The translations under genes were made by a program, and so were the position numbers. From positions 1 to 64,000 of the forward strand of contig NZ_AFJI01000018.1 in the NCBI RefSeq assembly GCF_000264785.1: a stretch of 64,000 nt of DNA, given 5' to 3'. This document shows, piece after piece, positions 50,816-60,365 of this stretch. The notes below the pieces were generated by a model. It did no database searches. It was not told the origin of the DNA and was given only the letters and a program-made list of their open reading frames with translations. The stretch comes from Edwardsiella ictaluri ATCC 33202. GTDB lineage: Bacteria; Pseudomonadota; Gammaproteobacteria; Enterobacterales; Enterobacteriaceae. Every line of letters starts with the position of its first letter. Within the stretch, counting starts at the first letter, position 1.

Positions 50816-51697
50816 ATGAAAGGCATTATTTTGGCGGGGGGATCGGGCACCCGCCTGTATCCCATCACCCGCGGCGTCTCCAAACAGCTGCTGCCGATCT
50901 ACGACAAGCCGATGATCTATTATCCGCTGTCGGTATTGATGCTGGCCGGGATCCGCGACATTCTGCTGATCAGTACCCCGCAGGATCTACCGGCGTTTCA
51001 GCGGCTGTTGGGTGACGGCGGCGATATCGGCGTCCGGTTGCAGTACGCCGAGCAGCCGCGTCCAGAGGGACTGGCCCAGGCGTTTTTAATCGGAGAGTCG
51101 TTCCTTGACGGCGATAGCTGTTGCCTGGTCCTTGGGGACAATATCTTTTTTGGCCAAGGGTTTAGCCCAAAGCTGCGTCAGGTGGCACAGCGCGGGGGCG
51201 GTGCAACGGTATTCGGCTATCAGGTGATGGATCCCGAGCGTTTTGGGGTGGTTGAGTTCGATGACGACTTCCGTGCCCTCTCTATCGAGGAGAAGCCCCA
51301 GCGGCCGCGCTCGAACTGGGCGGTGACCGGGCTCTATTTCTATGATGCCCAGGTGGTGGACTTTGCCCGTAGGGTTACTCCCTCCGTTCGTGGCGAGCTG
51401 GAGATCACCAGTATTAACCAGATGTATCTGCAGCGTGGTGAGCTCAACGTAGAGCTGCTGGGGCGGGGGTTCGCCTGGCTCGATACCGGGACTCATGACA
51501 GCCTGCTGGAGGCCAGCGCCTTTGTGCAGACGGTGGAGAAGCGGCAGGGCTTTAAGATTGCCTGCCTGGAGGAGATTGCCTGGCGCAACGGTTGGCTGGA
51601 TGACCACGGCGTAGCGCGCGCCGCGGCATCGCTGGACAAGACCGCCTATGGCGCCTATCTGCGGGAGCTACTGCATGTCCGTCCACGCCAGTATTGA
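50816..51697 (+). CDS. rffH: glucose-1-phosphate thymidylyltransferase (ECA)
   Basis: RffH makes dTDP-glucose from dTTP and glucose-1-phosphate. The 293-residue protein has the nucleotidyltransferase start [20 protein letters not shown], the sugar-site [28 protein letters not shown] and the downstream [20 protein letters not shown]. The 3' end overlaps the wecD start by 23 bases. It sits in the normal ECA position between rffG and wecD. Confidence 0.97.
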   Translation: MKGIILAGGSGTRLYPITRGVSKQLLPIYDKPMIYYPLSVLMLAGIRDILLISTPQDLPAFQRLLGDGGDIGVRLQYAEQPRPEGLAQAFLIGESFLDGDSCCLVLGDNIFFGQGFSPKLRQVAQRGGGATVFGYQVMDPERFGVVEFDDDFRALSIEEKPQRPRSNWAVTGLYFYDAQVVDFARRVTPSVRGELEITSINQMYLQRGELNVELLGRGFAWLDTGTHDSLLEASAFVQTVEKRQGFKIACLEEIAWRNGWLDDHGVARAAASLDKTAYGAYLRELLHVRPRQY

Positions 51698-52370
51698 GCC
51701 GCTGGCGTGGGAGAGCGCCTTTTTTGCCCTGCGCAGCGGGCGGCTGATGTTTGACGATCGGGCTCCGCCATTGCTGGCGTCGGCGTGCGATGCCTATCAG
51801 CTGCTGCAGGCGAAGGTGGACGCCCGCGATCTGGCGCGCTGCGATGCCCTGCAGGCGCTGGGGTTCCGTCTTGCTGAGGGGGAGGCCGACTTTATCCTGC
51901 CCATATCGTCCGCGTCGGCATCCGGTGGCCAACGTCAGGCGCAGGCGCAGGATTGCCTGTGGCTACGCGCCCTGGCGCGCGATGCCTTTGCGCTGAGCCG
52001 TTTTCGGGCCCCTTGGTATCGCGACGGGGAGAGCGCGCGCTTCTATGCCGAATGGGTCGAGAAGGCCGTCTATGGCACGTTCGATCACGCTTGCCTGCTG
52101 GCGTTGGATAATGAGGGCAATCCTCAGGGATTTGTCACACTGCGGCGACAGGTGGACGGCAGCGCCCGGATTGGGCTGCTGGCGGTGGACGGCGCATCGT
52201 TCCGCGGCGGCGTGGGGCGGCGCCTGGTCACGCAGGCGCAGGCGTGGTGTCACGCACAGCGCCTGTCCCGGCTGCACGTGGCAACCCAGATAGGCAATCT
52301 GGCGGCGCAGCGTTTGTATCTTGGTTGCGGTGCGCAGCTGACTGCCACCGCTTATTGGCTATACCGATAA
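51675..52370 (+). CDS. wecD: dTDP-4-amino-4,6-dideoxygalactose N-acetyltransferase
   Basis: WecD (RffC) acetylates dTDP-4-amino-4,6-dideoxy-D-galactose with acetyl-CoA to give dTDP-Fuc4NAc. The 231-residue protein has a C-terminal GNAT domain; the acetyl-CoA-binding region appears as [18 protein letters not shown], followed by [23 protein letters not shown] 51675 ([14 protein letters not shown]) overlaps rffH and is supported by homology; the more upstream in-frame start at 51648 would add nine residues. Confidence 0.93.
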   Translation: MSVHASIEPLAWESAFFALRSGRLMFDDRAPPLLASACDAYQLLQAKVDARDLARCDALQALGFRLAEGEADFILPISSASASGGQRQAQAQDCLWLRALARDAFALSRFRAPWYRDGESARFYAEWVEKAVYGTFDHACLLALDNEGNPQGFVTLRRQVDGSARIGLLAVDGASFRGGVGRRLVTQAQAWCHAQRLSRLHVATQIGNLAAQRLYLGCGAQLTATAYWLYR

Positions 52371-52395
52371 CGTTATCCCGATCGAGGTGAACACA

Positions 52396-53526
52396 ATGAT
52401 CCCATTTAATGCGCCCCCGGTCACCGGCAGCGAGTCCGACTATATGCAGGCAGCGATGGCCAGTGGCAAGCTGTGCGGCGACGGCGGCTTCACCCGCCGC
52501 TGCCAGCAGTGGATGGAGCAGCGCTTCGGCAGCGCCAAAGTCCTGTTGACCCCCTCCTGTACGGCGTCGCTGGAGATGGCGGCCCTGCTGCTGGATATCC
52601 AGCCCGGCGACGAAGTGATCATGCCGAGCTTTACCTTTGTCTCGACGGCTAACGCCTTTGTGCTGCGTGGCGCCCGGATTGTCTTTGTCGATGTACGTCC
52701 CGATACGATGAATATTGATGAGACGCTGATCGAGGCGGCGATCACGGAGAAAACCCGCGCCATCGTACCGGTGCACTATGCCGGCGTCGCCTGTGAGATG
52801 GATACCATCATGGCGCTGGCGCAGCAGTACGGCCTCTATGTGGTCGAAGATGCCGCGCAGGGGGTGATGGCGACCTACAAGGGGCGGGCGCTGGGCACCA
52901 TCGGCCACATCGGCTGCTACAGCTTTCACGAAACCAAGAATTACACCGCTGGCGGCGAGGGCGGCGCGACGCTGATAAACGATGCGGCGCTGATCGAACG
53001 GGCGGAGATCATCCGCGAAAAGGGCACCAACCGCAGCCAGTTTTTCCGCGGGCAGGTGGATAAATATACCTGGCGTGATATCGGCTCCAGCTACCTGATG
53101 TCCGATCTGCAGGCCGCCTATCTGTGGGCGCAGCTGGAGGTGGCCGATCGCATCAATCAGCGGCGCCTGCAGCTGTGGCGGCAGTACCACGAGGCGTTGG
53201 CGCCGCTGGCCGGGGCTGGGCGCCTCGCGCTGCCGACTATGCCGACGCACTGCGGGCACAACGCGCATATGTTTTATCTCAAGCTACGCGATATGCGCGA
53301 ACGCAGCGCCTTTATCGACTTTCTCAAAGAGGCGGAGATTATGGCGGTATTCCACTATATCCCGCTGCACTGCAGCCCGGCAGGGGCGCGCTTTGGCCGC
53401 TTCGTCGGTGAGGATCGCTACACCACGCGTGAGAGCGAGCGTCTGGTACGCCTTCCGCTGTTTTATAATTTGCCGGACGTAAACCAACGGACGGTGATTA
53501 ACAGCATTCAGAGCTTCTTCCGCTGA
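52396..53526 (+). CDS. wecE: dTDP-4-amino-4,6-dideoxygalactose transaminase
   Basis: WecE (RffA) transfers an amino group from glutamate to dTDP-4-keto-6-deoxyglucose. The 376-residue PLP enzyme of the DegT/DnrJ/EryC1 family has GKLCGDGGFTRRCQQWMEQR, TPSCTASLEMAALLL, and EDAAQGVMA. The PLP-binding Lys lies in SFHETKNYTAGGEGGA. ATG 52396 (MIPFNAPPV) matches E. coli exactly in length; an in-frame GTG at 52387 is three codons upstream. It overlaps the wzxE start by one base. Confidence 0.97.
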   Translation: MIPFNAPPVTGSESDYMQAAMASGKLCGDGGFTRRCQQWMEQRFGSAKVLLTPSCTASLEMAALLLDIQPGDEVIMPSFTFVSTANAFVLRGARIVFVDVRPDTMNIDETLIEAAITEKTRAIVPVHYAGVACEMDTIMALAQQYGLYVVEDAAQGVMATYKGRALGTIGHIGCYSFHETKNYTAGGEGGATLINDAALIERAEIIREKGTNRSQFFRGQVDKYTWRDIGSSYLMSDLQAAYLWAQLEVADRINQRRLQLWRQYHEALAPLAGAGRLALPTMPTHCGHNAHMFYLKLRDMRERSAFIDFLKEAEIMAVFHYIPLHCSPAGARFGRFVGEDRYTTRESERLVRLPLFYNLPDVNQRTVINSIQSFFR

Positions 53527-54776
53527 TGTCCCTGGCACGCGCATCGCTGTGGACCGCCGGTTCGACCTTGATCAAGATCGGCGCCGGGCTGGTGGTGGTC
53601 AAGCTGCTGGCCGTGGCGTTCGGCCCCGTCGGCGTGGGGCAGGCGGCCAACTTTCGTCAGGTGATCACCGTTCTGGGGGTGCTGTCGGGCGCCGGGATTT
53701 TCAACGGTATCACCAAGTATGTCGCAGAGTATCGCCAGCAGCCGCTGCGGCTACGGGCGCTGCTGGGCACCGCATCGACGATGATCCTGGGGTTCTCCCT
53801 GCTGCTGGCGCTGATCTTTACCCTGGGGGCTGCGCCGATCAGCGTGGCGCTGTTTGGCCACGATGACTATCAGGCGGTGATCCGCCTGGTGGCGTTGCTG
53901 CAAATGGGCATTGCCTGCGCTAACTACTGCCTGGCGGTGATCAAGGGGTATCGCGACGCTCGCGGCAATGCGCTGGCGGTTGCGCTCGGCAGCCTGCTGG
54001 GCGTGGCGGCCTATACCCTGAGCTATTTTTGGGGTGGCTACCGCGGTGCGCTGGCCGGGCTGGCGCTGGTACCGGCGGTCGCCACGCTGCCGGCCCTATG
54101 GGTGCTGTGGCGCCAGCGTCATATCCCGTGGCGCTATTTTCGTCCGTCCTGGGATCGGCCGCTGGCCGCTGGCCTGGGGAAGTTTACCCTGATGGCGGTG
54201 ATGACCGCGGTGACGATGCCGGTTGCCTATGTCATGATGCGCAATCAGCTGGCGGCGCTGGATGGCTGGGAGGCCGTCGGGATCTGGCAAGGGGTGAGCG
54301 GCATATCCGACGCCTACCTGCAGTTTATTACCGCCTCGTTCAGCGTTTACCTGCTGCCGACCCTGGCCGGGCTGCGCAGCCGTCAGGCGGTTGGGCAGGA
54401 GATCCTGCGCGCGCTGCGCTTTGTTCTGCCCGCGGTGGCGGCCGTCAGCTTTATGGTCTGGCTGCTGCGCGATCTGGTGATTTGGCTGCTGCTGTCGGGG
54501 AAGTTCAGCGCCATGCGTGACCTGTTTGCCTGGCAGCTGACGGGGGATGTGTTTAAGGTGGGCGCCTATGTCTTCGGCTATCTGGTGATCGCCAAAGCCT
54601 CGCTGCGCTTTTACCTGCTGTGCGAAATAAGCCAGTTTATCCTGTTGACCCTGCTGTCGCGCTTTCTGATCCCGCAGCATGGCGCCTTGGGTGCCGCTCA
54701 GGCCTATATGGCAACCTATATTATTTATTTCCTGCTGTGTGGCAGCGTATTTTGGATTTATCGTAACCGCGCATGA
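53526..54776 (+). CDS. wzxE: ECA lipid III flippase
   Basis: WzxE moves the undecaprenyl-linked ECA trisaccharide across the inner membrane. The 416-residue protein is hydrophobic with about twelve membrane spans and resembles the polysaccharide-flippase (MATE-like/MVF) superfamily: [20 protein letters not shown] at the N-terminus and [20 protein letters not shown] in the first loop region. It overlaps wecE upstream by one base and wecF downstream by four (54773-54776). Confidence 0.95.
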   Translation: MSLARASLWTAGSTLIKIGAGLVVVKLLAVAFGPVGVGQAANFRQVITVLGVLSGAGIFNGITKYVAEYRQQPLRLRALLGTASTMILGFSLLLALIFTLGAAPISVALFGHDDYQAVIRLVALLQMGIACANYCLAVIKGYRDARGNALAVALGSLLGVAAYTLSYFWGGYRGALAGLALVPAVATLPALWVLWRQRHIPWRYFRPSWDRPLAAGLGKFTLMAVMTAVTMPVAYVMMRNQLAALDGWEAVGIWQGVSGISDAYLQFITASFSVYLLPTLAGLRSRQAVGQEILRALRFVLPAVAAVSFMVWLLRDLVIWLLLSGKFSAMRDLFAWQLTGDVFKVGAYVFGYLVIAKASLRFYLLCEISQFILLTLLSRFLIPQHGALGAAQAYMATYIIYFLLCGSVFWIYRNRA

Positions 54777-55849
54777 CAACACTGATTCACGTACTGGGAG
54801 CGGATATTCCGCACCATAATCTGACGCTGCTGCGTTTCTTTGACGGCGTGCTGTCGCAGCGCGCCGCGACTGCGCCGCGCCGGCGTTTTATGGTGGTGGC
54901 GCGTGACGCCGCCCCGTTCGCTGCCCTGACCACGCTGGATATCGAGGTTTGGCCAGACAAGCGCGCGCTGGCGCGTGCGCTGCTCGCCCGCGCCCGCGCG
55001 GATCGCACCCTGCGCTTCTTCCTGCACGGTCAGTTTAATCCCTGGCTATGGCTGGCGCTGCTGTGCGGACGTCTGCGGCCGCAGCAGGTGCTGTGGCACG
55101 TGTGGGGGGCCGATCTGTATGAGGAGGCCCGTGGCTGGAAATACCGGTTGTACTACGGCCTGCGCCGCCTGGCTCAGGGGCGGGTGGGACATGTCTTCGC
55201 CACGCAGGGCGATCTGGACTATTATCGGCAGCGCCATCCCCGGGTGGCGACGTCGACGCTCTATTTTCCGACCCGGATGGATCCGGCGCTGACGTGCAAT
55301 CAGCGGGTTAGGGAGACGTCGGGCGCGCTGACGGTGCTGGTGGGGAACTCCGGCGATCGCAGCAATCGCCATCTGGTAGCGCTGCAGCGGCTGCACGATA
55401 CTTTCGGTCCGCAGACGCGGGTCATCGTACCGCTGGGCTATCCGGCCAACAACCAGGCCTATATCGCGCAGGTACGCGAGCGAGCCGAGAGCCTGTTTGG
55501 CCATAACGCGACGCTGCTGACGCAGCAGGTTGCCTTTACCGACTATCTGGCGCTTCTGGCCCGCTGCGATCTGGGCTACTTTATCTTTGAGCGTCAGCAG
55601 GGGATCGGCACGTTGTGTCTGCTGCTACAGCAGGGGATCCCCCCGGTATTGAGTCGGCAGAACCCCTTTTGGCGCGATATGGCCGCTCAACAGCTGCCGG
55701 TGCTGTTTGACGATGACGCGCCGGATGACGTCGCGGTGCGGGCAGCGCAGCGTCAGCTGGCGCTGCGCGATCTGAGCCAGATCGCCTTTTTCGATCCCAA
55801 CTATATTGATGGCTGGCTGCAGGCGCTGGCGCTGGGAGAACGGCCATGA
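54773..55849 (+). CDS. wecF: TDP-Fuc4NAc:lipid II Fuc4NAc transferase
   Basis: WecF (RffT) adds Fuc4NAc to lipid II to complete the ECA repeat unit (lipid III). The 358-residue protein belongs to GT56; recognisable stretches are [42 protein letters not shown] and [20 protein letters not shown]. It starts in a four-base overlap with wzxE and ends in a four-base overlap with wzyE (55846-55849). It is predicted to be cytoplasmic or membrane-peripheral, with no signal peptide. Confidence 0.96.
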   Translation: MTTLIHVLGADIPHHNLTLLRFFDGVLSQRAATAPRRRFMVVARDAAPFAALTTLDIEVWPDKRALARALLARARADRTLRFFLHGQFNPWLWLALLCGRLRPQQVLWHVWGADLYEEARGWKYRLYYGLRRLAQGRVGHVFATQGDLDYYRQRHPRVATSTLYFPTRMDPALTCNQRVRETSGALTVLVGNSGDRSNRHLVALQRLHDTFGPQTRVIVPLGYPANNQAYIAQVRERAESLFGHNATLLTQQVAFTDYLALLARCDLGYFIFERQQGIGTLCLLLQQGIPPVLSRQNPFWRDMAAQQLPVLFDDDAPDDVAVRAAQRQLALRDLSQIAFFDPNYIDGWLQALALGERP

Positions 55850-57234
55850 CCCTGATGCAGTTTGCCGGTTTGACGCTGGTGTACTTTTTCTCGCTGCTGT
55901 TTGTGGCGTTTCTGACCTACAAAGAGTTTCGCCGGGTTCGCTTTAATTTTAATGTGTTCTTTTCACTGTTATTTCTGCTGACATTCTATTTTGGCTTTCC
56001 GCTGACCTGTACGCTGGTGTTCCGCTTTGACGTGGCGACGGTGCCGGCGGAGGAGATGCTGTACGCCCTGCTGTCGGCCACGGCGTTTTACGCTCTCTAT
56101 TACGTCACCTACAAGACGCGGCTGCGTTCAGCGACGTCGGCGCCGGGCAGCGGCTCCGCCTGGCTACAGCTCAACCGGGTGGAGGCGCAGCTGACCTGGA
56201 TATTGCTGGCGCTGGTGGCGCTGGTGACCGTCACCATTTTCTTCCTCAACAACGGTTTTTTGCTGTTCAAGCTGCACTCCTATAGCCAGATCTTCTCCAG
56301 TGGCGTCTCCGGCGTGGCGCTAAAGCGCTTCTTTTACTTTTTTATTCCGGCGATGCTGGTGGTGTACTTTCTCCGTCAGACGCAGGCCGCCTGGCTGTTT
56401 TTCCTGGTCAGTACCGTGATTTTTGGCCTGTTGACCTACGTCATCGTCGGCGGAACGCGCGCCAACATCATCATCGCCTTCGCCCTGTTCCTGTTTATCG
56501 GTATCCAGCGCGGCTGGATAACCCTGTGGATGCTGGCGCTGGCCGGCGTTGTCGGGGTCGTGGGCATGTTCTGGCTGGCCCTCAAGCGCTACGGTCTGGC
56601 GGTAAGCGGCGATGAGGCCTTCTACACCTTTCTTTATCTGACGCGTGACACTTTCTCGCCCTGGGAGAATCTGGCGCTGCTGCTGCAGCACTATACCCAG
56701 ATAGATTTTCAGGGACTGGCGCCGATTGCCCGCGATTTCTATGTCTTTATCCCCGGTTGGATGTGGCCGGATCGGCCGCATCTGGTGCTGAACAGCGCCA
56801 ACTATTTTACCTGGCAGGTGCTCGACAACCATTCGGGGCTGGCCATCTCCCCCACCCTGATCGGTTCGCTGGTGGTGATGGGCGGCGCGGCGTTTATTCC
56901 GCTGGGGGCGATCGCCGTGGGGCTGATTATCAAGTGGTTCGACTGGCTGTATACCCGGGGGTGTACGGCGTCAAACCGCTACCGGGGCGCGGTGATCCAG
57001 GCGTTTTGCTTCGGGGCAGTGTTTAATATGATCGTACTGGCGCGCGAGGGACTTGATGCCTTTGTTTCGCGCGTGGTGTTTTTCTGTATTATTTTCGGCT
57101 GCTGTCTGCTGCTGGCAAAGCTGCTGTACTGGCTGTTTGATGCGGCGGGGCTGATCCGCGCACGCACGGCTATCGCGGCGCCTTCTGTCGGGGAGGGATC
57201 GCCGACCCACAAGGATAGGAACGATGGAGAGTAA
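55846..57234 (+). CDS. wzyE: ECA polymerase
   Basis: WzyE polymerises ECA repeat units in the periplasm using the chain length set by WzzE. The 462-residue protein has about eleven to twelve membrane spans; typical sequences are [20 protein letters not shown] at the N-terminus and [19 protein letters not shown] centrally. [14 protein letters not shown] lies in a periplasmic loop. The C-terminal tail (about 440-462) is hydrophilic. It overlaps wecF by four bases and wecG by 11 bases (57224-57234). Confidence 0.96.
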   Translation: MTLMQFAGLTLVYFFSLLFVAFLTYKEFRRVRFNFNVFFSLLFLLTFYFGFPLTCTLVFRFDVATVPAEEMLYALLSATAFYALYYVTYKTRLRSATSAPGSGSAWLQLNRVEAQLTWILLALVALVTVTIFFLNNGFLLFKLHSYSQIFSSGVSGVALKRFFYFFIPAMLVVYFLRQTQAAWLFFLVSTVIFGLLTYVIVGGTRANIIIAFALFLFIGIQRGWITLWMLALAGVVGVVGMFWLALKRYGLAVSGDEAFYTFLYLTRDTFSPWENLALLLQHYTQIDFQGLAPIARDFYVFIPGWMWPDRPHLVLNSANYFTWQVLDNHSGLAISPTLIGSLVVMGGAAFIPLGAIAVGLIIKWFDWLYTRGCTASNRYRGAVIQAFCFGAVFNMIVLAREGLDAFVSRVVFFCIIFGCCLLLAKLLYWLFDAAGLIRARTAIAAPSVGEGSPTHKDRNDGE

Positions 57235-57964
57235 CGGGTCAATTCCACATTACGCGATTCGTGGTATCGATATCTGGGGCTTTCGCGACAGCGAGCAGTT
57301 TCTGCGCCATCTGCTGATGGAGAGCGCGGTACGTCCGGGCACGCTGGTGGCGATGAACGCTGAAAAGGTGATGACGGCGGAGGATGACGCCGCGTTGCGG
57401 ACGCTGATCGCGGCGGCAGAGTATAAATATGCCGATGGCATCAGTATTGTGCGTGCCATTCGGCGTAAATACCCGGGGGCACAGGTCAGCCGTATCGCCG
57501 GTGCCGATCTGTGGGAGGCGCTGATGCAGCGCGCCGGTGAACTGGGCATTCCGGTGTTTTTGGTCGGAGGCCAGTCCGACGTGCTGGCGCAGACCGAGGC
57601 GGTGCTGCGCTGCCGGTGGGGGGTCAATGTCGTCGGTGCCCAGGATGGCTATTTCCCTTCAGATCAACGCGATGCGCTGTTTGAACGGATTCGCGCCAGC
57701 GGGGCGCAGATCGTGACGGTCGCGATGGGCTCGCCGCGCCAGGAGATCCTGATGCGCGACTGTCAGGCTTACTATCCCCAGGCGCTGTATATGGGGGTTG
57801 GCGGAACCTATGACGTATTCACCGGGCGGGTTCGTCGCGCGCCACTTTTGTGGCGCCGCTTTGGTCTGGAGTGGCTGTATCGCCTGCTGTCCCAGCCGAC
57901 GCGCTGGCGCCGCCAGGTTAAGCTGCTGCGTTTCGTGGCCTACTACTACGCGGGAAAGTTATAG
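57224..57964 (+). CDS. wecG: UDP-ManNAcA:lipid I ManNAcA transferase
   Basis: WecG (RffM) adds ManNAcA to undecaprenyl-PP-GlcNAc to form ECA lipid II. The 246-residue GT26 (WecG/TagA/CpsF) protein has [41 protein letters not shown], and [20 protein letters not shown], with the family Gly-x-Pro-x-Gln-Glu element. [17 protein letters not shown] near the C-terminus is also conserved. It is the last ECA gene. In E. coli yifK follows; here the tRNA operon follows directly after about 175 bp. Confidence 0.96.
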   Translation: MESNGSIPHYAIRGIDIWGFRDSEQFLRHLLMESAVRPGTLVAMNAEKVMTAEDDAALRTLIAAAEYKYADGISIVRAIRRKYPGAQVSRIAGADLWEALMQRAGELGIPVFLVGGQSDVLAQTEAVLRCRWGVNVVGAQDGYFPSDQRDALFERIRASGAQIVTVAMGSPRQEILMRDCQAYYPQALYMGVGGTYDVFTGRVRRAPLLWRRFGLEWLYRLLSQPTRWRRQVKLLRFVAYYYAGKL

Positions 57965-58088
57965 CGCGCTGTCGCCCCGCACAGGCCGATCCGCCGGGAG
58001 CGCACGGTGGGTTAGCACACGGAGGCGTGTGCTTTTACAGCATGGTGAGCAAAGTGTAGCCAAACGCGATGCTTTTATAAAAAAGCAC

Positions 58089-58117
58089 TGGACAGCATGG
58101 CCTTAAGCCCGTAGTAT
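58089..58117 (+). promoter_or_regulatory. promoter of the Arg-His-Leu-Pro tRNA operon
   Basis: TGGACA (58089-58094) and TAGTAT (58112-58117) are separated by 17 bp. A GC-rich discriminator (CCACCCCCGC) follows the -10, as in stable RNA promoters under stringent control. The first tRNA begins 22 bases after the -10. Confidence 0.7.
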
Positions 58118-58138
58118 CCACCCCCGCAACGGCGCTGA

Positions 58139-58215
<77 letters not shown>

Positions 58216-58276
58216 TATTGCTTAAGGCGCAAGAGCTGCGGTGGTATCATTACCGCGTTAAGTTAAGAAGTACATT

Positions 58277-58353
58277 GGTGGCTATAGCTCAGTTGGTAGA
58301 GCCCTGGATTGTGATTCCAGTTGTCGTGGGTTCGAGTCCCATTAGCCACCCCA
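58277..58353 (+). tRNA. hisR: tRNA-His (GTG)
   Basis: The gene is given with the extra 5' G typical of tRNA-His at position -1 (58277). The acceptor GTGGCTA pairs with TAGCCAC, the anticodon is GTG within TGGATTGTGATTCCA, the T-arm reads GGTTCGAGTCC, and CCA is encoded at 58351-58353. Confidence 0.97.
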
Positions 58354-58367
58354 GATTCAAGTGGCAT

Positions 58368-58454
58368 GCGAAGGTGGCGGAATTGGTAGACGCGCTAGCT
58401 TCAGGTGTTAGTGTCTTAACGGACGTGAGGGTTCAAGTCCCTCTCTTCGCACCA
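58368..58454 (+). tRNA. leuT: tRNA-Leu (CAG)
   Basis: This 87-nt class II tRNA has a long variable arm, acceptor GCGAAGG pairing with CTTCGC, anticodon CAG in CTAGCTTCAGGTGTTAG, T-arm GGTTCAAGTCC and encoded CCA at 58452-58454. It is third in the operon. Confidence 0.97.
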
Positions 58455-58478
58455 CACCCATATTGGGACTAAATGAAT

Positions 58479-58555
58479 CGGCGAGTAGCGCAGCTTGGTA
58501 GCGCAACTGGTTTGGGACCAGTGGGTCGGAGGTTCGAATCCTCTCTCGCCGACCA
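58479..58555 (+). tRNA. proM: tRNA-Pro (TGG)
   Basis: This 77-nt gene has acceptor CGGCGAG pairing with CTCGCCG, anticodon TGG in ACTGGTTTGGGACCAGT, T-arm GGTTCGAATCC and encoded CCA at 58553-58555. It is last in the operon and is followed by a terminator. Confidence 0.97.
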
Positions 58556-58565
58556 TCCCCCATCT

Positions 58566-58587
58566 CCTCGCATCGCGGGGTTTTTTT
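58566..58587 (+). terminator. terminator of the tRNA operon
   Basis: CCTCGC (58566-58571) pairs with GCGGGG (58575-58580, one T-G pair) around ATC, followed by seven T at 58581-58587. It starts 11 bases after tRNA-Pro. Confidence 0.85.
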
Positions 58588-58692
58588 GTATCTGCGTTTC
58601 CGTTAACCCTACCTACTTCCTCCTTTTCTCTCGTTTATGTTTCTCTTATCCCCTTAATTTATTGTGGCGGACTTTTAATCGTATCTCTTTTC

Positions 58693-58806
58693 TGTCTCTT
58701 TTTTACGACGGTGTGCGATCGGTATGTCGCCATAAAGAAACATTTATCTTTATGTTTTAAAACAATAAAAAACAAATCACTGTATCGGTGTCGCCGAAAG
58801 ACGACA
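58693..58806 (+). promoter_or_regulatory. three GlrR-type boxes upstream of glmZ
   Basis: The GlrR recognition pattern TGTC-N10-GACA is found exactly at 58789-58806, and as close variants at 58693-58710 (TGTC-N10-GACG) and 58725-58742 (TGTC-N10-AACA). Box starts are spaced 32 and 64 bp, close to three and six helical turns, so all face the same side of DNA. The AT-rich tract at about 58741-58780 between boxes two and three could bend (possible IHF region). No protein gene is visible in 58588-58884. Confidence 0.65.
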
Positions 58807-58856
58807 TGCCGGTGACGCATGCACGCAGCATCGGCGGTAGGCATCGGGTTTTAATA

Positions 58857-58873
58857 TTGGCATGATTTATGCA
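58857..58873 (+). promoter_or_regulatory. sigma-54 promoter of glmZ
   Basis: TTGGCATG-ATTT-ATGCA has the invariant GG (58859-58860) and GC (58871-58872) separated by ten bases, as required for sigma-54. The predicted start falls within one base of the GTAGATGC start of glmZ. In other enterobacteria glmZ has such a promoter, with or without an overlapping sigma-70 promoter. Confidence 0.75.
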
Positions 58874-58884
58874 ATACTTGTCCC

Positions 58885-59089
58885 GTAGATGCTCATTCGC
58901 CCCCTTATGTTTGCGCAAGCTTCATAAATCTGAGAATGATGCAGAGCCGACTTGTGGTGCCTATCGTCCGAATCGTGCTGTCCCTAACGTCAGTATGCCA
59001 CGGACACGTCGTTGAGTGAGGCACCGATCAGTTGTCTTAAGATCTGATTGTCCTTTTTCAACACTTGCCTGCCGGCAGGTGTTTTTTTT
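58885..59089 (+). ncRNA. glmZ: small regulatory RNA GlmZ
   Basis: GlmZ base-pairs with the glmS mRNA leader with the help of Hfq and activates glucosamine-6-phosphate synthase production; it is cleaved by RNase E with RapZ and protected when GlmY accumulates. The 205-nt sequence matches E. coli GlmZ along its length: the start GTAGATGCTCATTC, CTCATAAA-like and AATGATGCAGAGCCG segments, GGTGCCTATCGTCC, the conserved CGTTGAGTGAGGCACC, and the terminator CACTTGCCTGCCGGCAGGTG with eight T. Position next to hemY is the same as in E. coli. The 3' part, near TTGTCTTAAGATCTG, is where the glmS-pairing site lies in the family. Confidence 0.93.
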
Positions 59090-59163
59090 GCCAAAAAAAG
59101 GCCCGCAGTGAGCGGGCCGGATGATAATGCTGGCGCTATTCTGAGCGCGGACGTGCGGGGGAC

Positions 59164-60363
59164 TCAGGCGGTCGGCTGATCCTGGTGCAGGGTTAGCAGC
59201 AGGCCGTCGCGCCGCATCTGTGCGGCCTCCTCCGGGCGGTGTAGCTTGTCCAGCGTATCGGCGAGCCAGGCGTAGTCATAGGGATCCGGGCGTTGCTTGA
59301 GCGCGGCGCGCAGCACCTCTGCCGCTTGCTGCCACTCGCCGTGGCGCATTAGCAGCTGCCCCAGGGTGCTGTTGAGCAGCGCACTGGCGCCATGCTGACG
59401 GATCTGTTGTTGTAGCAGCTTCTCCAGCTGTTCGGGATTACCGGACTTCAGTTGCGGCATCAGCTGCACCAGGCGCTCATCAAAGCGGCGCTTCAGTCCG
59501 TCGACGACGATTTGCTGCGCGGCGCCGTGATCGTCACACTCTATCAAGTGTTCGGCCAGGGCGACCTGCAGCACGGTTTCATGACGCGTTGTACGCCTCT
59601 GCGCTTTCCACCACTGTTTCAGCTCTTCGCTGCCGCCGTTGGCCATCGCCTGATCCATCAGGCCGATATAGGCCCGGATCTGCAGCTTCTCGATATCATC
59701 ATCGCTGTGCAGCCCCTGCTTGGCCAACGCGGGCAGGATTTCCAACAGTGGGCCGAAGGCATCGGTACGCAGATAGGCCTGCTCTGCCAGACGCAGGACT
59801 TCGGGATGACGCGGCGCATAGTTGAGCAGGGCATCCACCCCGTGGCGGGCAGCGTGGTTCTCCCCACGCGCCAGCTGCAGGCGTACACGGGTGATATCGA
59901 CCGGCAGCGGATCGCTTCCGGCGACCTCGGCAGCGCGCTCCAGATACTGGTTGGCGCGCAGCTCATCGCCGCGCTGTTGTGCAGCTTCGGCCGCCAGCAG
60001 GTAGTTTACCAGTGGCTGATCGGCGTGATCGGCATTGCGCGCGAGCAGTTTTTCAACCTGGCCGTAGTCGCCCTCCGTCAGCTTGAGCAATCCTGCACAG
60101 GTCTGGCGGCGCGCGCGGGTGCGCTTACGTCCGATAAACCAGCCGCGGGTACGGGCGCCGGTGCGCAGCAACCGCCGCAGTAGCCATTCCAGGGCAAACA
60201 GCGCGAGCATCAACAGGATCAACATGATCACCAGCGAGGTTACGCTGGTCTCGATATTGTAGCTGTCGGTCTGGATCAGCACATACCCCTGATGGCCAGC
60301 CAGCATCGGACCGAGCACGATGCCGGCGATTAGAATGATAAACAGCAGCAGAACCTTGAGCAT
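59164..60363 (-). CDS. hemY: HemY, TPR-repeat inner membrane protein
   Basis: This is a 399-residue protein of the gammaproteobacterial HemY family (not the protoporphyrinogen oxidase of Gram-positives that shares the name). Two N-terminal membrane spans (MLKVLLLFIILIAGIVLGPM and about residues 40-62) are followed by tetratricopeptide-like helices with AAEAAQQRGDELRANQYLE and DPYDYAWLADTLDKLHRPEE. Its biochemical role in haem synthesis remains unclear. I give the start at Met 60363, matching E. coli; an ATG two codons upstream (60369) overlaps the hemX stop. Last gene of hemCDXY. Confidence 0.93.
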   Translation of the reverse strand: MLKVLLLFIILIAGIVLGPMLAGHQGYVLIQTDSYNIETSVTSLVIMLILLMLALFALEWLLRRLLRTGARTRGWFIGRKRTRARRQTCAGLLKLTEGDYGQVEKLLARNADHADQPLVNYLLAAEAAQQRGDELRANQYLERAAEVAGSDPLPVDITRVRLQLARGENHAARHGVDALLNYAPRHPEVLRLAEQAYLRTDAFGPLLEILPALAKQGLHSDDDIEKLQIRAYIGLMDQAMANGGSEELKQWWKAQRRTTRHETVLQVALAEHLIECDDHGAAQQIVVDGLKRRFDERLVQLMPQLKSGNPEQLEKLLQQQIRQHGASALLNSTLGQLLMRHGEWQQAAEVLRAALKQRPDPYDYAWLADTLDKLHRPEEAAQMRRDGLLLTLHQDQPTA

Positions 60364-60365
60364 GG

